Source: Nephrocerus scutellatus
Taxonomy: Eukaryota; Arthropoda; Insecta; Diptera; Pipunculidae
DNA: 64,000 nt
Assembly (NCBI GenBank): GCA_947095585.1
Contig: OX352763.1
Coordinates: forward strand, 21,377,462-21,441,461
Reading direction: 5' to 3'
In this document: positions 27,187 to 38,000 of the stretch, piece after piece
Numbering within the stretch: the stretch's first letter is position 1
Layout: every line of letters starts with the position of its first letter
Position numbers and translations under genes: made by a program
The notes under the pieces: model-generated
What the model was told of the DNA's origin: nothing
The model's database searches: none
The model's input: only the letters and a program-made list of their open reading frames with translations

Positions 27187-27722
27187 TGTAAATATAATTC
27201 GTTCTGTACATAGTCGTATTTAAAAAAAACCTTGCATTGAATTGTAATAGAACAGACAGACAGGCGGACATAGGGAAGTTAAATAAGAGCACTTATAATT
27301 AAGAAATTATGTACTAAAAATCATACAATCAGGCTGAGTAATATGTACTTGTGAAGTTATTTTTAGATATTTTTCGATAGATGACTCCTATGTACTTGCG
27401 GGTATATATAGCACTCAGGTTGTTCGAATAGAAAGCAGTAGAAAAGATAAGAACCTTCGCGAAGCTTTTGAATTACTATAAATATTACGGCGCTTTGCCG
27501 CAGGAGTCAGTTATTGTACTTGCAAGCAGATCTGCTAAAGAATAGTAGTACAAGTATTTTAAGTGTTTTTGTGTGCATTAAAAGTTATCACCAGTGTAAA
27601 ATTGTGAACTTTTGCTATTTTTGCTGTTCATTAACTGGAGTTGAAATTTTGGAATTTATAAACACATGTTGTGTTTTATTTGCAAAATCCTTTATGAACT
27701 CGAAAGCCTAAATTTCGTAACA
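27187..27722 (+). mobile_element. Probable solo LTR inserted in the Tc1-like element
   Basis: The 536-bp insert starts TGTAAATATAATTCG and ends TTTCGTAACA (TG...CA). It carries a TATATATA box at about 27403 and interrupts the transposase frame between YEGGYE and DDDK..ALVDAV. Joining the flanks restores that frame. I see no target-site duplication, so an old or recombined LTR, or a different insertion, remains possible. Confidence 0.45.
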
Positions 27723-27744
27723 ATACGATGATGACAAGTAAGCG

Positions 27745-27862
27745 CTGGTCGATGCTGTTTAACTTGCCTGGAATGAGGTTTCAATCGAATACTTGGCCAA
27801 CTCCATCAAAGATTGCATTTTTGAGATTATATTAAAGAAAGGAGGTTCTACTCATTATTAAA
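27745..27862 (+). pseudogene. Tc1-family transposase, C-terminal tail
   Basis: The frame reads ALVDAV, a stop, LAWNEVSIEYLANSIKDCIF and EIILKKGGSTHY. This corresponds to the conserved end of Tc1-like transposases (Trp-x(n)-I--L--S-----I-aKGG-T-Y). Confidence 0.75.
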
Positions 27863-28044
27863 AATTAATTAAATTAAACCATTGACAAAAGCTTGAATTT
27901 GTAGTTGCTCCAGAGGACTTGGCTAAATTACGAAGGACCACAACGAGTTAATCATCATTTGTTTTTTCTTTCCTGACATAACTAGAGAAATGTAAATTTT
28001 ATCTCCCAAAATAATATGCTTCGTATCTAGTGAACCGCAGTGTA

Positions 28045-28965
28045 TATAATGTGGTGAGTTAATGAATTAAGTTTTTGAAAAATTAAGAAGTGGACCGCAT
28101 TTAACCAAGCCCTTTATGAATTTATTAACAATGCTTCAAGTATGGGTGGAGAAAACTGCAATTGCATCAGTTAACGGATTTGTATTATTTAATATAATGT
28201 CAATTGTATTATTTATTAATATAATGTTAGTTGACAACGAACATATGTCTCAATTTGTAATTAAAATTTGAGAATAACTGAGAGTTGCAGAAATTGTTGT
28301 TGTTGTAGTATCTCCAGTTATTTAAACCTATTTCTGGGTTGACGATCCTTGCTCTAGCGTGTGAAACACTGAAGTCCTTTCGGCGCATAGAACCGATCGT
28401 CGTAGAAAGGTGCTGCAATTGTGGTTTTTGTTTCTGTTATCATTCAAAAGTTTGAGAATCGCTTTCACTCCATTAGTATACTGATAATACCGAGTCACAT
28501 GCGTAATTAGTAAGATATCCAGATATTGACTGACTATTTTTGAGATAAATTGGAAGAGGTTGACTTAAGTTACTGAAGTGGAAGGAGTGTTATCTTCAGA
28601 AATTGGCTGCCTCGTTCGTTTGATTTGATTGATTCCTCTGAAATTTTTTCTCTTGGGATTATGGCAAGTCCACGGTTTATGTCAATCTGTTAAATACTTT
28701 AGACGACCGCATAACCATTTCATTCATTTCAAGCAAAACAGTAATGAAAAATTGGTCGTGCAGGCGTTATCGTGGACATTTGAATGATGTTGTCATCATA
28801 ATTTATGGTATCGATTGTACTTTAACCCAGAATATTTTTTTTTATCTCAAACACACGAGATTTTTTTTAAACAATATGGGACGCTCTAAAAGCCCCATTA
28901 TAAACTTTATCTTTTCAGAACTTTTATCACAGGTATTATTGTGACAAACACCAAAAGTATTTTCA
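28045..28965. other. AT-rich intergenic DNA, nothing recognised
   Basis: No ORF with recognisable domains, RNA gene or clear repeat boundary is visible in this stretch. Confidence 0.5.
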
Positions 28966-28969
28966 CAGT

Positions 28970-29180
28970 GTCCCACCTCTCGCGAATGGGTGCCAAACGT
29001 TCCGAGAGTAATACCTTGTCACGGAAAGCTTCTAAATTCGCCGTTCGGATCCGGCCTTAAATTGTAGGTCCCTTCCATTTGTGTCCAAAAACTAACATGC
29101 GCAGCACAAATGTTCGCGAGAAGTTAGGCCTTGGACCGCAATGGTCTGTCGCGCCGAATATTATTATTATTATTATTGTG
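28970..29180 (+). mobile_element. LINE 3' tail with (ATT)n end
   Basis: One frame reads RMGAKRSESNTLSRKASKFA and then REKLGLGPQWSVAPN before an (ATT)n run at 29158-29177. The distal part matches 10806-10910 in reverse complement. A short-tandem-repeat tail is typical of certain LINEs; the family is not identified. Confidence 0.45.
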
Positions 29181-29204
29181 ACAATATAAGAGTGTGTTTC
29201 AGCT

Positions 29205-29520
29205 GCTGAACACATTTATTCGCGTACATGTCTTGCCAAATAACAAAATCGTCGGTCGATTGTATTTGTGGTTCAAATAAGAAAAGTAATCAAAACTATA
29301 ATGACTACTTTTTAAAAAAATTAGAAAACTGTAACGTTCGTATGCAATATTCCAAAATTCGAACAAAATCGTCAATCAATTAGACTTCAAGCGTTGTATT
29401 TGTGCTTTTTGAATAATTCAAAATAGTGAACCCTCCCTTCATACAGACCTAATAGCGGCTCGTTTTTAGGTCTCTATGAAGGGAGTTTTTCGGGACCTTT
29501 CAACACAGTTAACAAATATC
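29205..29520 (+). repeat. Left member of an inverted repeat pair flanking a transposase relic
   Basis: It contains GTCTTGCCAAATAACAAAAT and CGTCGGTCGATT, and ends near GAAGGGAGTTTTTCGGGACC. The reverse complement of 31535-31710 contains the same blocks in the same order. It also has its own palindrome (CTTCATACAGACCTAAT ... TAGGTCTCTATGAAG). Confidence 0.6.
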
Positions 29521-29639
29521 CAAGTCATATTCGTGTGTACGTCCCTAAACCTTGTATATAAAAAAATCGAATAAAACTGTTATACTTATCGCCCGATTTA
29601 TACGAAAAGTGATGAAAAATTGGTTCAATCGGTCAAAGA

Positions 29640-29965
29640 GAAGTTCTTGGAGGTGCGGCCACAACATGTAATGTAACAGTCAATGTACATTAATTTTTTT
29701 CGAATTTTTTTTCTATACTTTTTGAGATATTTGCAAGAAGTCGAAAAACTGTCCAAGTAAACTGTCACTTCCGGTTGACCGATTTCTGCCAAAATCAACT
29801 GGGACCTCCCAATTTATGTAAAAAGTGTACATATGAATTTTCATCGCCATAAGTTCAGCCGTCTGACGGCTGTAGAGTGGACAAAGACAGACAGATAGAG
29901 ATTTTTTGCCGCTTTTTCTGAATCCGGAGATACGGTAATGGCTAAATCTGAAAAAATCTGAAATT
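29640..29965. repeat. Dispersed repeat family, inverse copy 3
   Basis: Shared blocks with 19870-20245 in reverse complement include GTCGAAAAACTGTC, AACTGTCACTTCCGG, GCCAAAATCAACT and TTCAGCCGTCTG. It lies between the left inverted repeat and the transposase relic. Confidence 0.65.
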
Positions 29966-30384
29966 CAGAGCAAGCATGAGCAATTGGACCATTAAGTCCA
30001 TAATTGGTTCTATGATTTCTTAAATGCAAAAGGTTACTAACTCTAAACTGCCTATTTGGGGCATGAAAAGGAATTAAACTCAGAATATTAGGACAGTCCA
30101 CCGTGTTCATTATTAAGTCTCTAATGAACATAATGTAATAATAATCTTTTCTCAAATTAAGAGGCATTAAATTGATAAGAAGTAATCTTGAGTTAAAGGG
30201 AGGAAGCTCACCCGGCCAATGCAATTTACGAATGCAAAAACGACTAAAAAAATGAGGCTTCTTTTGGTTCGTTTTTAAACTAGCTTTGGAAGACCGCTCA
30301 TAGCTCTAATGTCATCTGTCAAGTGACGAAAAGCACCAGAATTGAACATCAGCTTTGCAAAAAAATTTACACAGATAAATCTTT

Positions 30385-31078
30385 ATGAAGGCCTACAAAG
30401 ACCAATTTGTTCAAAAATTGAAGGCAGTTGATCATCCATTGCATTTTCGCTTCGCTGATTGAGCTAGTTATCGGTTGGAAGAAGACGAGTATTTTCACCA
30501 AAAAATCTCATTTTCACCTCAGTAGTAATGTCAACAAGTAAAATTGTTGTAGTTGGGCCACAGAAAATACATACGGGACAATTGAGAAGCCAATGCACAT
30601 AAACCGAGTGACTGTTTGGTGTGAAATATGGTTCAAAGGCATCATATGGTCATTTTTCTCCGAAAATGAGCAAGGAGCAGCACTAACTTTCAATGGCGAC
30701 CGTTATCGGGCTATGTTACCTGTCTTTTTATTCCTTACTCTTGAAAAGGAAGACTTGGCCGATATTTGGTCGGCACAGGATGGCGCCACTGCCCACACAG
30801 TCAACGCTACAATCGACGTTTTGCGCTCTATGTTCGAAAATCGTATTATCAGCCGAAATGGCGACGCCCACTGGAGCTGCAATTTGACTGCATATGACTA
30901 TTATTTGTGGGGAGCCGCCAGGTATAAATGTTATGGTAATCATCCAGAGACAATTAAGGCTTTAAAAGACTCAATTAAAGTGACTATTGGTGAGATAGAC
31001 ACTCAAACGATTGAAAATGTACTTAAAATTAGGTTGACCGAATGGAGTACTGCAAATCCAGCCGAGGCTGTCTTTTGA
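30385..31078 (+). pseudogene. mariner-superfamily (DDE_3-type) transposase relic
   Basis: The reading starts with DQFVQKLKAVDHPLHFRFAD, has stops and frameshifts until 30590, then runs open to the end. It shows NRVTVWCEIWFKGIIWSFFS, FNGDRYRAML and the second-Asp motif AQDGATAHTVNATIDVL. It continues with NLTAYDYYLWGAARYKCY, where the third catalytic position is an Asp, then PETIKALKDSI. An ORF of 161 codons begins at 30593. It is the same family as the relic at 1-770, and its 3' end is near 31205. Confidence 0.8.
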
Positions 31079-31534
31079 ATGAAATAGCATTCCATTATTA
31101 AACGGAAGGCGTACTCTAGAAAATAAGGTACTAGTCATTTGAAAACATTTGTTGCATTTTTATTTAATATTCGTTTTTAAAACGAACTAAAAATTGCCCC
31201 ACCCTTTAGATTTAAAGCGATTTTCGAAAACGCAGTGGAGGTTTTATGTCGAATATCGTTAAATATCCCAAGGGTGAGCGAGAATTGAATACGAGTCCAT
31301 ATTATTTTTTTATTAAGTTCTCAAGCTCAAGGCATTTGGGCTCTTATTAAGCTTAGCACATCGTGTGCGTCAGGATTAGGGGGAGGAAAAGATGAGATGT
31401 CTATGCACATGTGTCATATTTTTCAAATTCAAATACAAATGACTATTACTAGTTTTTTGCGATTCCAAATCATATGGGTAAATTAGATTGCTACGGAATG
31501 TGTGAAAATGTGTGTTTATTACTCTATTGAATGA

Positions 31535-31710
31535 TCCCGAAAAAAACTCCCTTCATACAGACTTAATAAACGATTTCTAAATTTTTTCAAAAGAAGCCAT
31601 TCAAATCGCGTAAAAATCGTTTCGATTATTTTCTCATTTAAACTACAAATATAACGCTTGAAGTATAATCGACCGACGATTCTGTAATTTGGCAAGACCT
31701 AACGTAAATA
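31535..31710 (-). repeat. Right member of the inverted repeat pair
   Basis: It begins CCCGAAAAAAACTCCCTTCA and ends ..GGTCGATT-type complement blocks then TTTGGCAAGAC, the mirror of 29205-29520. The two copies face each other across about 2.0 kb. Confidence 0.6.
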
Positions 31711-31844
31711 CATAAAAGCAAATCATAAGTACATACTAGATAGCAGGGCAATCACTAAATTGTTATGATGACTGATGATGATGGCATGGTGGGCATGGGA
31801 TCCAAAATATTATATGAAATTTGAAAGGTCTTCGTTCGTGATCT

Positions 31845-31860
31845 GTTTTTTTATTTTATC
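31845..31860 (-). terminator. Candidate polyadenylation signal of Usp2
   Basis: TTTATT on the + strand (AATAAA on the minus strand) occurs about 135 nt beyond the Usp2 stop codon. It is the first such hexamer I see after the stop. The AT-rich context makes chance occurrence likely. Confidence 0.35.
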
Positions 31861-31989
31861 TGGCTCAGATGATTGCACATCGGTTTGTGACTTGCAGTTT
31901 TTGCAATAATAGGCGAAACATTATTAGTACAAATAAGTGTTAGTTTCTCCGTGTTTCGTTTTTCTTTTAGGTATTATTAGAACATTATC

Positions 31990-32062
31990 TTACGCTCGTT
32001 CGTAGAACAAAATATAGGCACTAGATGAAACTAAATGACTTTCTGACAAATCGTCACTGACA
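31990..32062 (-). CDS. Usp2: Usp2 last exon
   Basis: The acceptor TTTTCCAG is followed by a completed Ile codon, then [20 protein letters not shown] and ERA before TAA. The SAY-LFY motif is the standard end of USP domains. Confidence 0.88.
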
Positions 32063-35000
32063 CTGGAAAAGAGAATTTTTTTTTATAAATAGATGAGAAA
32101 TTAAAGGATATAGTATTACACCAATAGGGCAACATACATATTATCATTGAATTCGTGCCATTTCCGTGCAACAGGATGCTTACACAACGCCACATAATGA
32201 CCACCTGCAGTTGAGCCTGTTTGAAAATAATAACAGTTTGAAAAAACAACCATTTTTACACATTCTGTAGCATTGTTACTTACCCATATGATTTGAAATC
32301 GCATACAACGAGTAATAGGCATTTGTACTTGAGTTTGAACCATATGGACCCATATTCAGTTCACGCTCACCCGTGGGAAATTCAACGATATTCGACATTT
32401 TGCTCCACCGTGTTTCCGAAAATCGTTTTAAATCTATTGAAATATTTGTTTAGAAAATTAGAAAATAAGTAAAAAAAACAGTTTTTTGCATTTTCGACTG
32501 AACACTCACGTATAGCTAAATATTTTGGGAATCGTTGAATTCTAAAACTTTTGGTGCATTTTCTTCGTGTTTGGCATTTTGAACATGTTGGCATCTCATC
32601 ACCATCGAGAATCTCCTCGCGTATAAAGAAATCTAAGCACGCATCCAATTTGCAGCGCGTCGACGATGGCAATGGCACACTCAAATCCCAAAATGGATCA
32701 AATGTAACACTTGTATTGCCGCATGTTGTGCACCTTAGGGTGCTCTTTAGTTGGCCAACGAAAAGGTCGCGTATCAGTGAGTTTTCATGTTTGGTATACC
32801 AATCCCAAGTTAAATCTGCCTTTTTGTTGTCACTAAAATTGAAACAGAAGAAAAGATAAAATAGTTTAGTAAGTTGTCACTTTTGCGTGATACAATACAC
32901 TTATGAGTATAAATAGTTGAAAGGTTAAATATAATGGAACGCTAAAACAGCATTTGAACTCCATCTGTAGTATAGGGCAGCAACAAGATCCCTCCATCTG
33001 TCCCGATTCGCCGCAAAGGGCTTTAGCTATGGCCACGTACAAATATTCGGACCTGGTTCTCAGATTCTGAGACCTCCATGATTTTTTTTGTCGTCTTCCA
33101 ACACGCCTTGCAACCTGGGGAATCCATTCAAAAGATTGTTTCGCGATGTTATTCTATGTTGTCCTTAATTTGTGGCCAATCCACAATTCTATAATTGTTG
33201 CATGATATCTGCAATCACTTTTTTCTTTCCGGTCCTATTCCACAACTCGACTTTTGATATGCTTTGTGGCCAACAGATCTTCATAATGTACTGCAAACAT
33301 CGATTAAGGGAAGCCTGTAACCTGCTCGAGATGTTGGCAGAGCTTTTCTATGTTTCACAGACGTATAATGGCACGGATTTTACGTTGGATTCGAAGATTC
33401 TTAACTTGGTGCGTAATGATATTTTACTAGAATTCAAAACACGAAAGAGGGATCCTAATGCACAACAAGCTGTATTTATTCTGATGTTGACATCCATATC
33501 AGTTCCACAATTAATTGCTATGTAACTGCCCAGATAATTGAACTGCTTGACTTCCTCTATGGTCACCAGCCTAGAATAATCATGTGTTGTATATTTTGGC
33601 CTGTGTGCATTATTTTCGTCTTATTAACGTTAACCCTTAAGCCAGCCACCTCAACGTTAACTTGCAGTGATTGACACATTTGATTCAAGCCAGCAGTGCT
33701 ATTTGCCAAGAGAGAAAGACATAAAAAAACCACCAAATGGTATTGGATGACCGTCGACTGAAAGTACGAAAGCTAACAGATATGGCAATATCATCAAGAC
33801 AAAGCCCCAGTTCACAGATCCGTCATTGTGATGGCCAAAATCAATGAGTTAAAGTTCGAATTGCTTCCTCATGCACCCTATTCAGCATATTTAGAACCCT
33901 CGGATTAATTTCTGTTTCCGAACTTGAAAAAATAGCTCGGGAGTAAAAGATTTGCCAACAATGAACTATAAACAGGTTATCGAAGCTATTGAACATCGTT
34001 GGGAAAAGTGTATCGAACTAAAAGGAGACTATGTAGAGAAATAAAGATATTGTTTCCAAATTTTTTGTGTTTCCTTTGTTAGGTCGGGTACCTCTGCGAT
34101 TATCCTCGTTTGAACCGGCTACAAACGTGAGGAACGAGATATATTGGTAACTTCATTCCTTAGATTTTTAATTTTAATAAAAGGCATAGCCCACCTTATT
34201 GCCGTGGCGCAAGTCATTCAGCGAGTTCTTCTTTGACAGTGAAAAGTGTATAAAAAAAATTACATAAAAGAAAACGTAACGTATCTTTTGATAGAATCGA
34301 TTGGCACAACTCAAAATATTTTCAATATGTGTCGTTGTTCTATTAGTACCATTACGTATCTGGCCGGATTAGCAAAAACAGATTAGAATAACAACGACAT
34401 CTCAGCTCTCAATGGGCGGGCTTATTTTCCAAATTGACCTGTGACGTAATTCTACCACGTAGATATGGCTTTAGGCATACTTCCTACAGCTATAACTGAA
34501 ATTCTGTATTCTATTCTAAGTGTTGTAACAGTATTCTTCTAGCTGTGCGATTATGACCTGTTTATAAAAATATTTAAAAGAAACCACCGAAATTGTGTAC
34601 GGTGTGCACAAGTGCAACACGCAACATGCTAAGACTGAACGAACAAACATACCTCATACTGTCGTCGAGTTTTAAATGTTCACCTTTCACTCCCGAATTT
34701 AACGCACTGTGCAATGAATCCAGGAAAAACCTTAAAAATTCCTGTGCATCCTGTTGATTGTAATCGCTGTACATTCTATGCTTTGAAGAAAATGCTCTTT
34801 TTAATTCCATCGGAGTAACACTGTGCACATTTGATGTCCACATCTCACGGATTAATTTGGCAAACTCTGAAAGGAGACAGAGAAGAGAAGATTGTTAACA
34901 AATTATGATACATGTAGCGTAGCGTACTAGTAGCGTACCGTATAAAATTTGCTGATCCTTCGAGGACGCTGACCTAATGCCAGTTTGTGTCTTGAGAAAT

Positions 35001-38000
35001 TTCGTCAATTCACTCGTATGGCTAAGACATTGAATAATTGAATTCATAAAACATGTGTTTCCAATATTTCTCAGTCCACATAAACCTTGAAAGACAAAAA
35101 AAACAGAGAGTTTTAAATAAACTGGCGTGGCAATAAGCGATCGCACCAGGTGTAATACTTCGAAACATCATCTACATCATTCAAACAAAAACTGACACAA
35201 TATTCACAATATGTATGTAAAATAATTTATATTTTAAATAACAAATCATAGAACAAAACAAATAATTTGTTGCTTGGACACAATATAGCAAAGTGTAACA
35301 TAAATAACGAGCGAGTTGACCGAGCGAGAGTCTTACCTTCGGTTTGAGGCTTCTCATCTAAAGATGAATTGCTTAAGGCTGAAGATGACGATTTACCATC
35401 TGATGACAAATTTCGGGACGATGACAGTAATAAGGACCTGCTGCTACCGCTGTCACGATCCCAGTATCGGGACGGTGTTGGTGATGGTGGTGGAAGGGCA
35501 CTTCGAATGGAGGCATTTCGAACCTAACGGATGAAGTTTTTTTTTATTACTAATTTAGTCATCCAAATAGGACTAAAGTTAAGTTTTCGCATGAGCGTTA
35601 AACATAAAGCAGCTGCTGATTTTTTTTTTCAATAACATAGCATTATGATATCTGATTGAATTCGCTGCTGCTACTGCTTTTCGATTGTTTGGCATTCATT
35701 TGTGATAAAGATTGTTATTCAAATAAATGTTGAAAGAAAAAAAGAAATCATCAGAACATATATTGAACAATGAATTGGTTGGTGGTTAGGGTGGAGTTGT
35801 TGTAACTGTAACATTGCATTTCTCTGAATAACAATGAGATATGTATGTATGGGTGTGGGTGGTGTTTGTGTAGATCTGCCAAAGCAAACGAGACAATGGA
35901 GAAAACTGTTTACATGAATATTATTAATAAATAATAATTAATTACTGAAAACAATCAATCAAAAACACGATGAAAGCTTTTTTTTGTTTAAAAAAAAAAT
36001 AACAAAACAAAAACAAATCATATTTGCACTTTTTTTTTAATAAATATAGCAAAGCAGCAGAACTACAAAGTGGTACATACCTCGAGGGGCGCTTCATATG
36101 TGTATGTAAAATAATTTGTTGTTAAAATTTACTCGAAACGATTTGCAATTACAGTTTGGATACTTAATTTTATAAGCGATAAAGCAAAGAATTTTTCGAA
36201 GTCGAAAATAAATGTTTATTATAACTTTCATTTTAAATTGTACATTGCCACGGGCGGAAGAATAAGTCCGACTGCATCATTAGTTTGGAGTTTATTTGTG
36301 AAAAATAATATCTGGTGTTTTTTAATTTGGTTTGAATTTTAATGTGACAACACTGTTTCTAGGAGCAGCCATTTTGACAATTGGTTGCCGATTGACAGCT
36401 GATTTATATTCAGTACGTTATGCCATTTCAAGATCATGAATAGACTTACACCAGAACAACGATGTTGTAAGTTGTAAGCCGCTAAAAAATAAGGTAGTGT
36501 TGGATCCTAAGGCCCATAAGCCTGGGACCAGTACCACCAGCAAAAATGAAGCCGATAACGGGTCACGCAACATACCGCCGACGAAGAAATGGTACCGGGA
36601 TCGTCGCGCGGCTTTTAAAGTCCTGGAAAAATTGACTGATATCCCTGAGGAGCAGCTAACGAAGAGACAAAAGGAGTCCGTAGCATGGGCGAAGTTAAAT
36701 GTGGAAGGTGGAAAAAACCCCGCCAAGGACCTAGGGCCGAAATTGCAAAGGTCTCAGAAAGAGGTTGAAGCCGGAAGCAGTAAACGAGCTAAGGTGCAAG
36801 CGGAGACTCCACCGGTTGCTCTTAAGACGCATAAGACGAAATCGTTGAGTGACGTCTTCAAAGAGCACGGGTTGATGCTAGACGTCAATGAAAATTGTCA
36901 TGAGGATGGGAGCATCACGCCAGGAACATTGAAAACAGTGTTTAACGCGCTAAACTCCATTTTCCTAAAGGTTCTGAGAGAGATACCAGGATCTCCCACT
37001 TCCTGCAGAGATGCAGGTTGGCATCAAGGACGCGTCAAGCTGACGGCGTGCTCGGATCAGAGATCAGTTGATCTCTTTAAAAAATCGATTGCCGAAGTGT
37101 ATGAAGTGTGGCCAGGAGCAAACCTTGCGGCCGTAAGCAGGGAAGAAATTCCTAGCAGGAATCGTCTGGCTTTCTGCGAACCTACCGACGCTAAAGCTGT
37201 TATTGAGATCATCGTACTCATCCAATCCAGATCCTTCGTCATCAAATTGGAAGATCGTGAAACAAGAGGAGGCTAAGGGTAACTTTAGATTATCAACTAT
37301 GGTTATCAAGAAGGTATAACTGGCTCCTCTTGCAAAAACTAAGGGAGTTATCAACTTCGGTTTCGGGTCGATAATTCTCAAGGTTTATAAGGCAGATGAT
37401 GTCCACAAGGGAAAAGAAGCGGACCATTGCGATAACGGGGGTCCCGACTGCCCTGAAGACATCGGGCTTGCCCTAGATGCCGATAGTATGTCCAGGGAAT
37501 CCTCTCTGGTATCGACGATGGGCAACCTTTTTGCCGTGGAGCTTGACGAGGTAAACTTGTCGGACTCCATGGAAGAAAGCGCTGTCAACAAGACGGTGAT
37601 AGAGTTGAAGGGGAATGAGACGGAGTGTGCCGGTTGATCCTCGGAGACGGAATAATCATAAGTGGTAATCATATGGCGAAGGTAAGTAGAAATATTTTAA
37701 ACATAATTCAAATAAACCTTCACCATATCAAAACTGCTTCGGCAGCAAAAACGGGGGAAGATCTCGTCCTAATACAAGAGCCATGGATAATGCCTGCATG
37801 CTAGCTTGCATGAGCGAAGTCGGAAAGTCCTTTGTGGTAGGGTTTAGCAACACGACAGCGAGGCTGGCCAAGCTAACGCTGGAAAGATGGCGTAGACCAG
37901 GACGACCCGAATTTAGGGATGCCAAACTGAATGACATCGGCTCGACATCGGAAATAGTGGAGAGATTTTTGCGGGAGGTCAGTCAGGACGGGACAACGGT

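Larger units (their letters stand above)
25418..28044 (+). mobile_element. Tc1-like transposon, rearranged and LTR-interrupted
   Basis: The imperfect inverted ends are TACACTGCGGTTCAGCAGAT at 25418 and the complement of ..GAACCGCAGTGTA ending at 28044. The first 13 bp are identical and about 27 bp are recognisable. Inside, in order, are a roughly 340-bp arm, the transposase N-terminal half (25760-26230), a tandemly repeated catalytic segment (26337-27150), a probable LTR (27187-27722) and the transposase C-terminus (27745-27862). A 5'-arm fragment of the same family is at 48480-48799. Confidence 0.75.

Noticed and set aside
37385..37672. Minus-strand ORF opposite the LINE ORF1
   Set aside because: It is antisense to gag-like ORF1 sequence and carries no domain.
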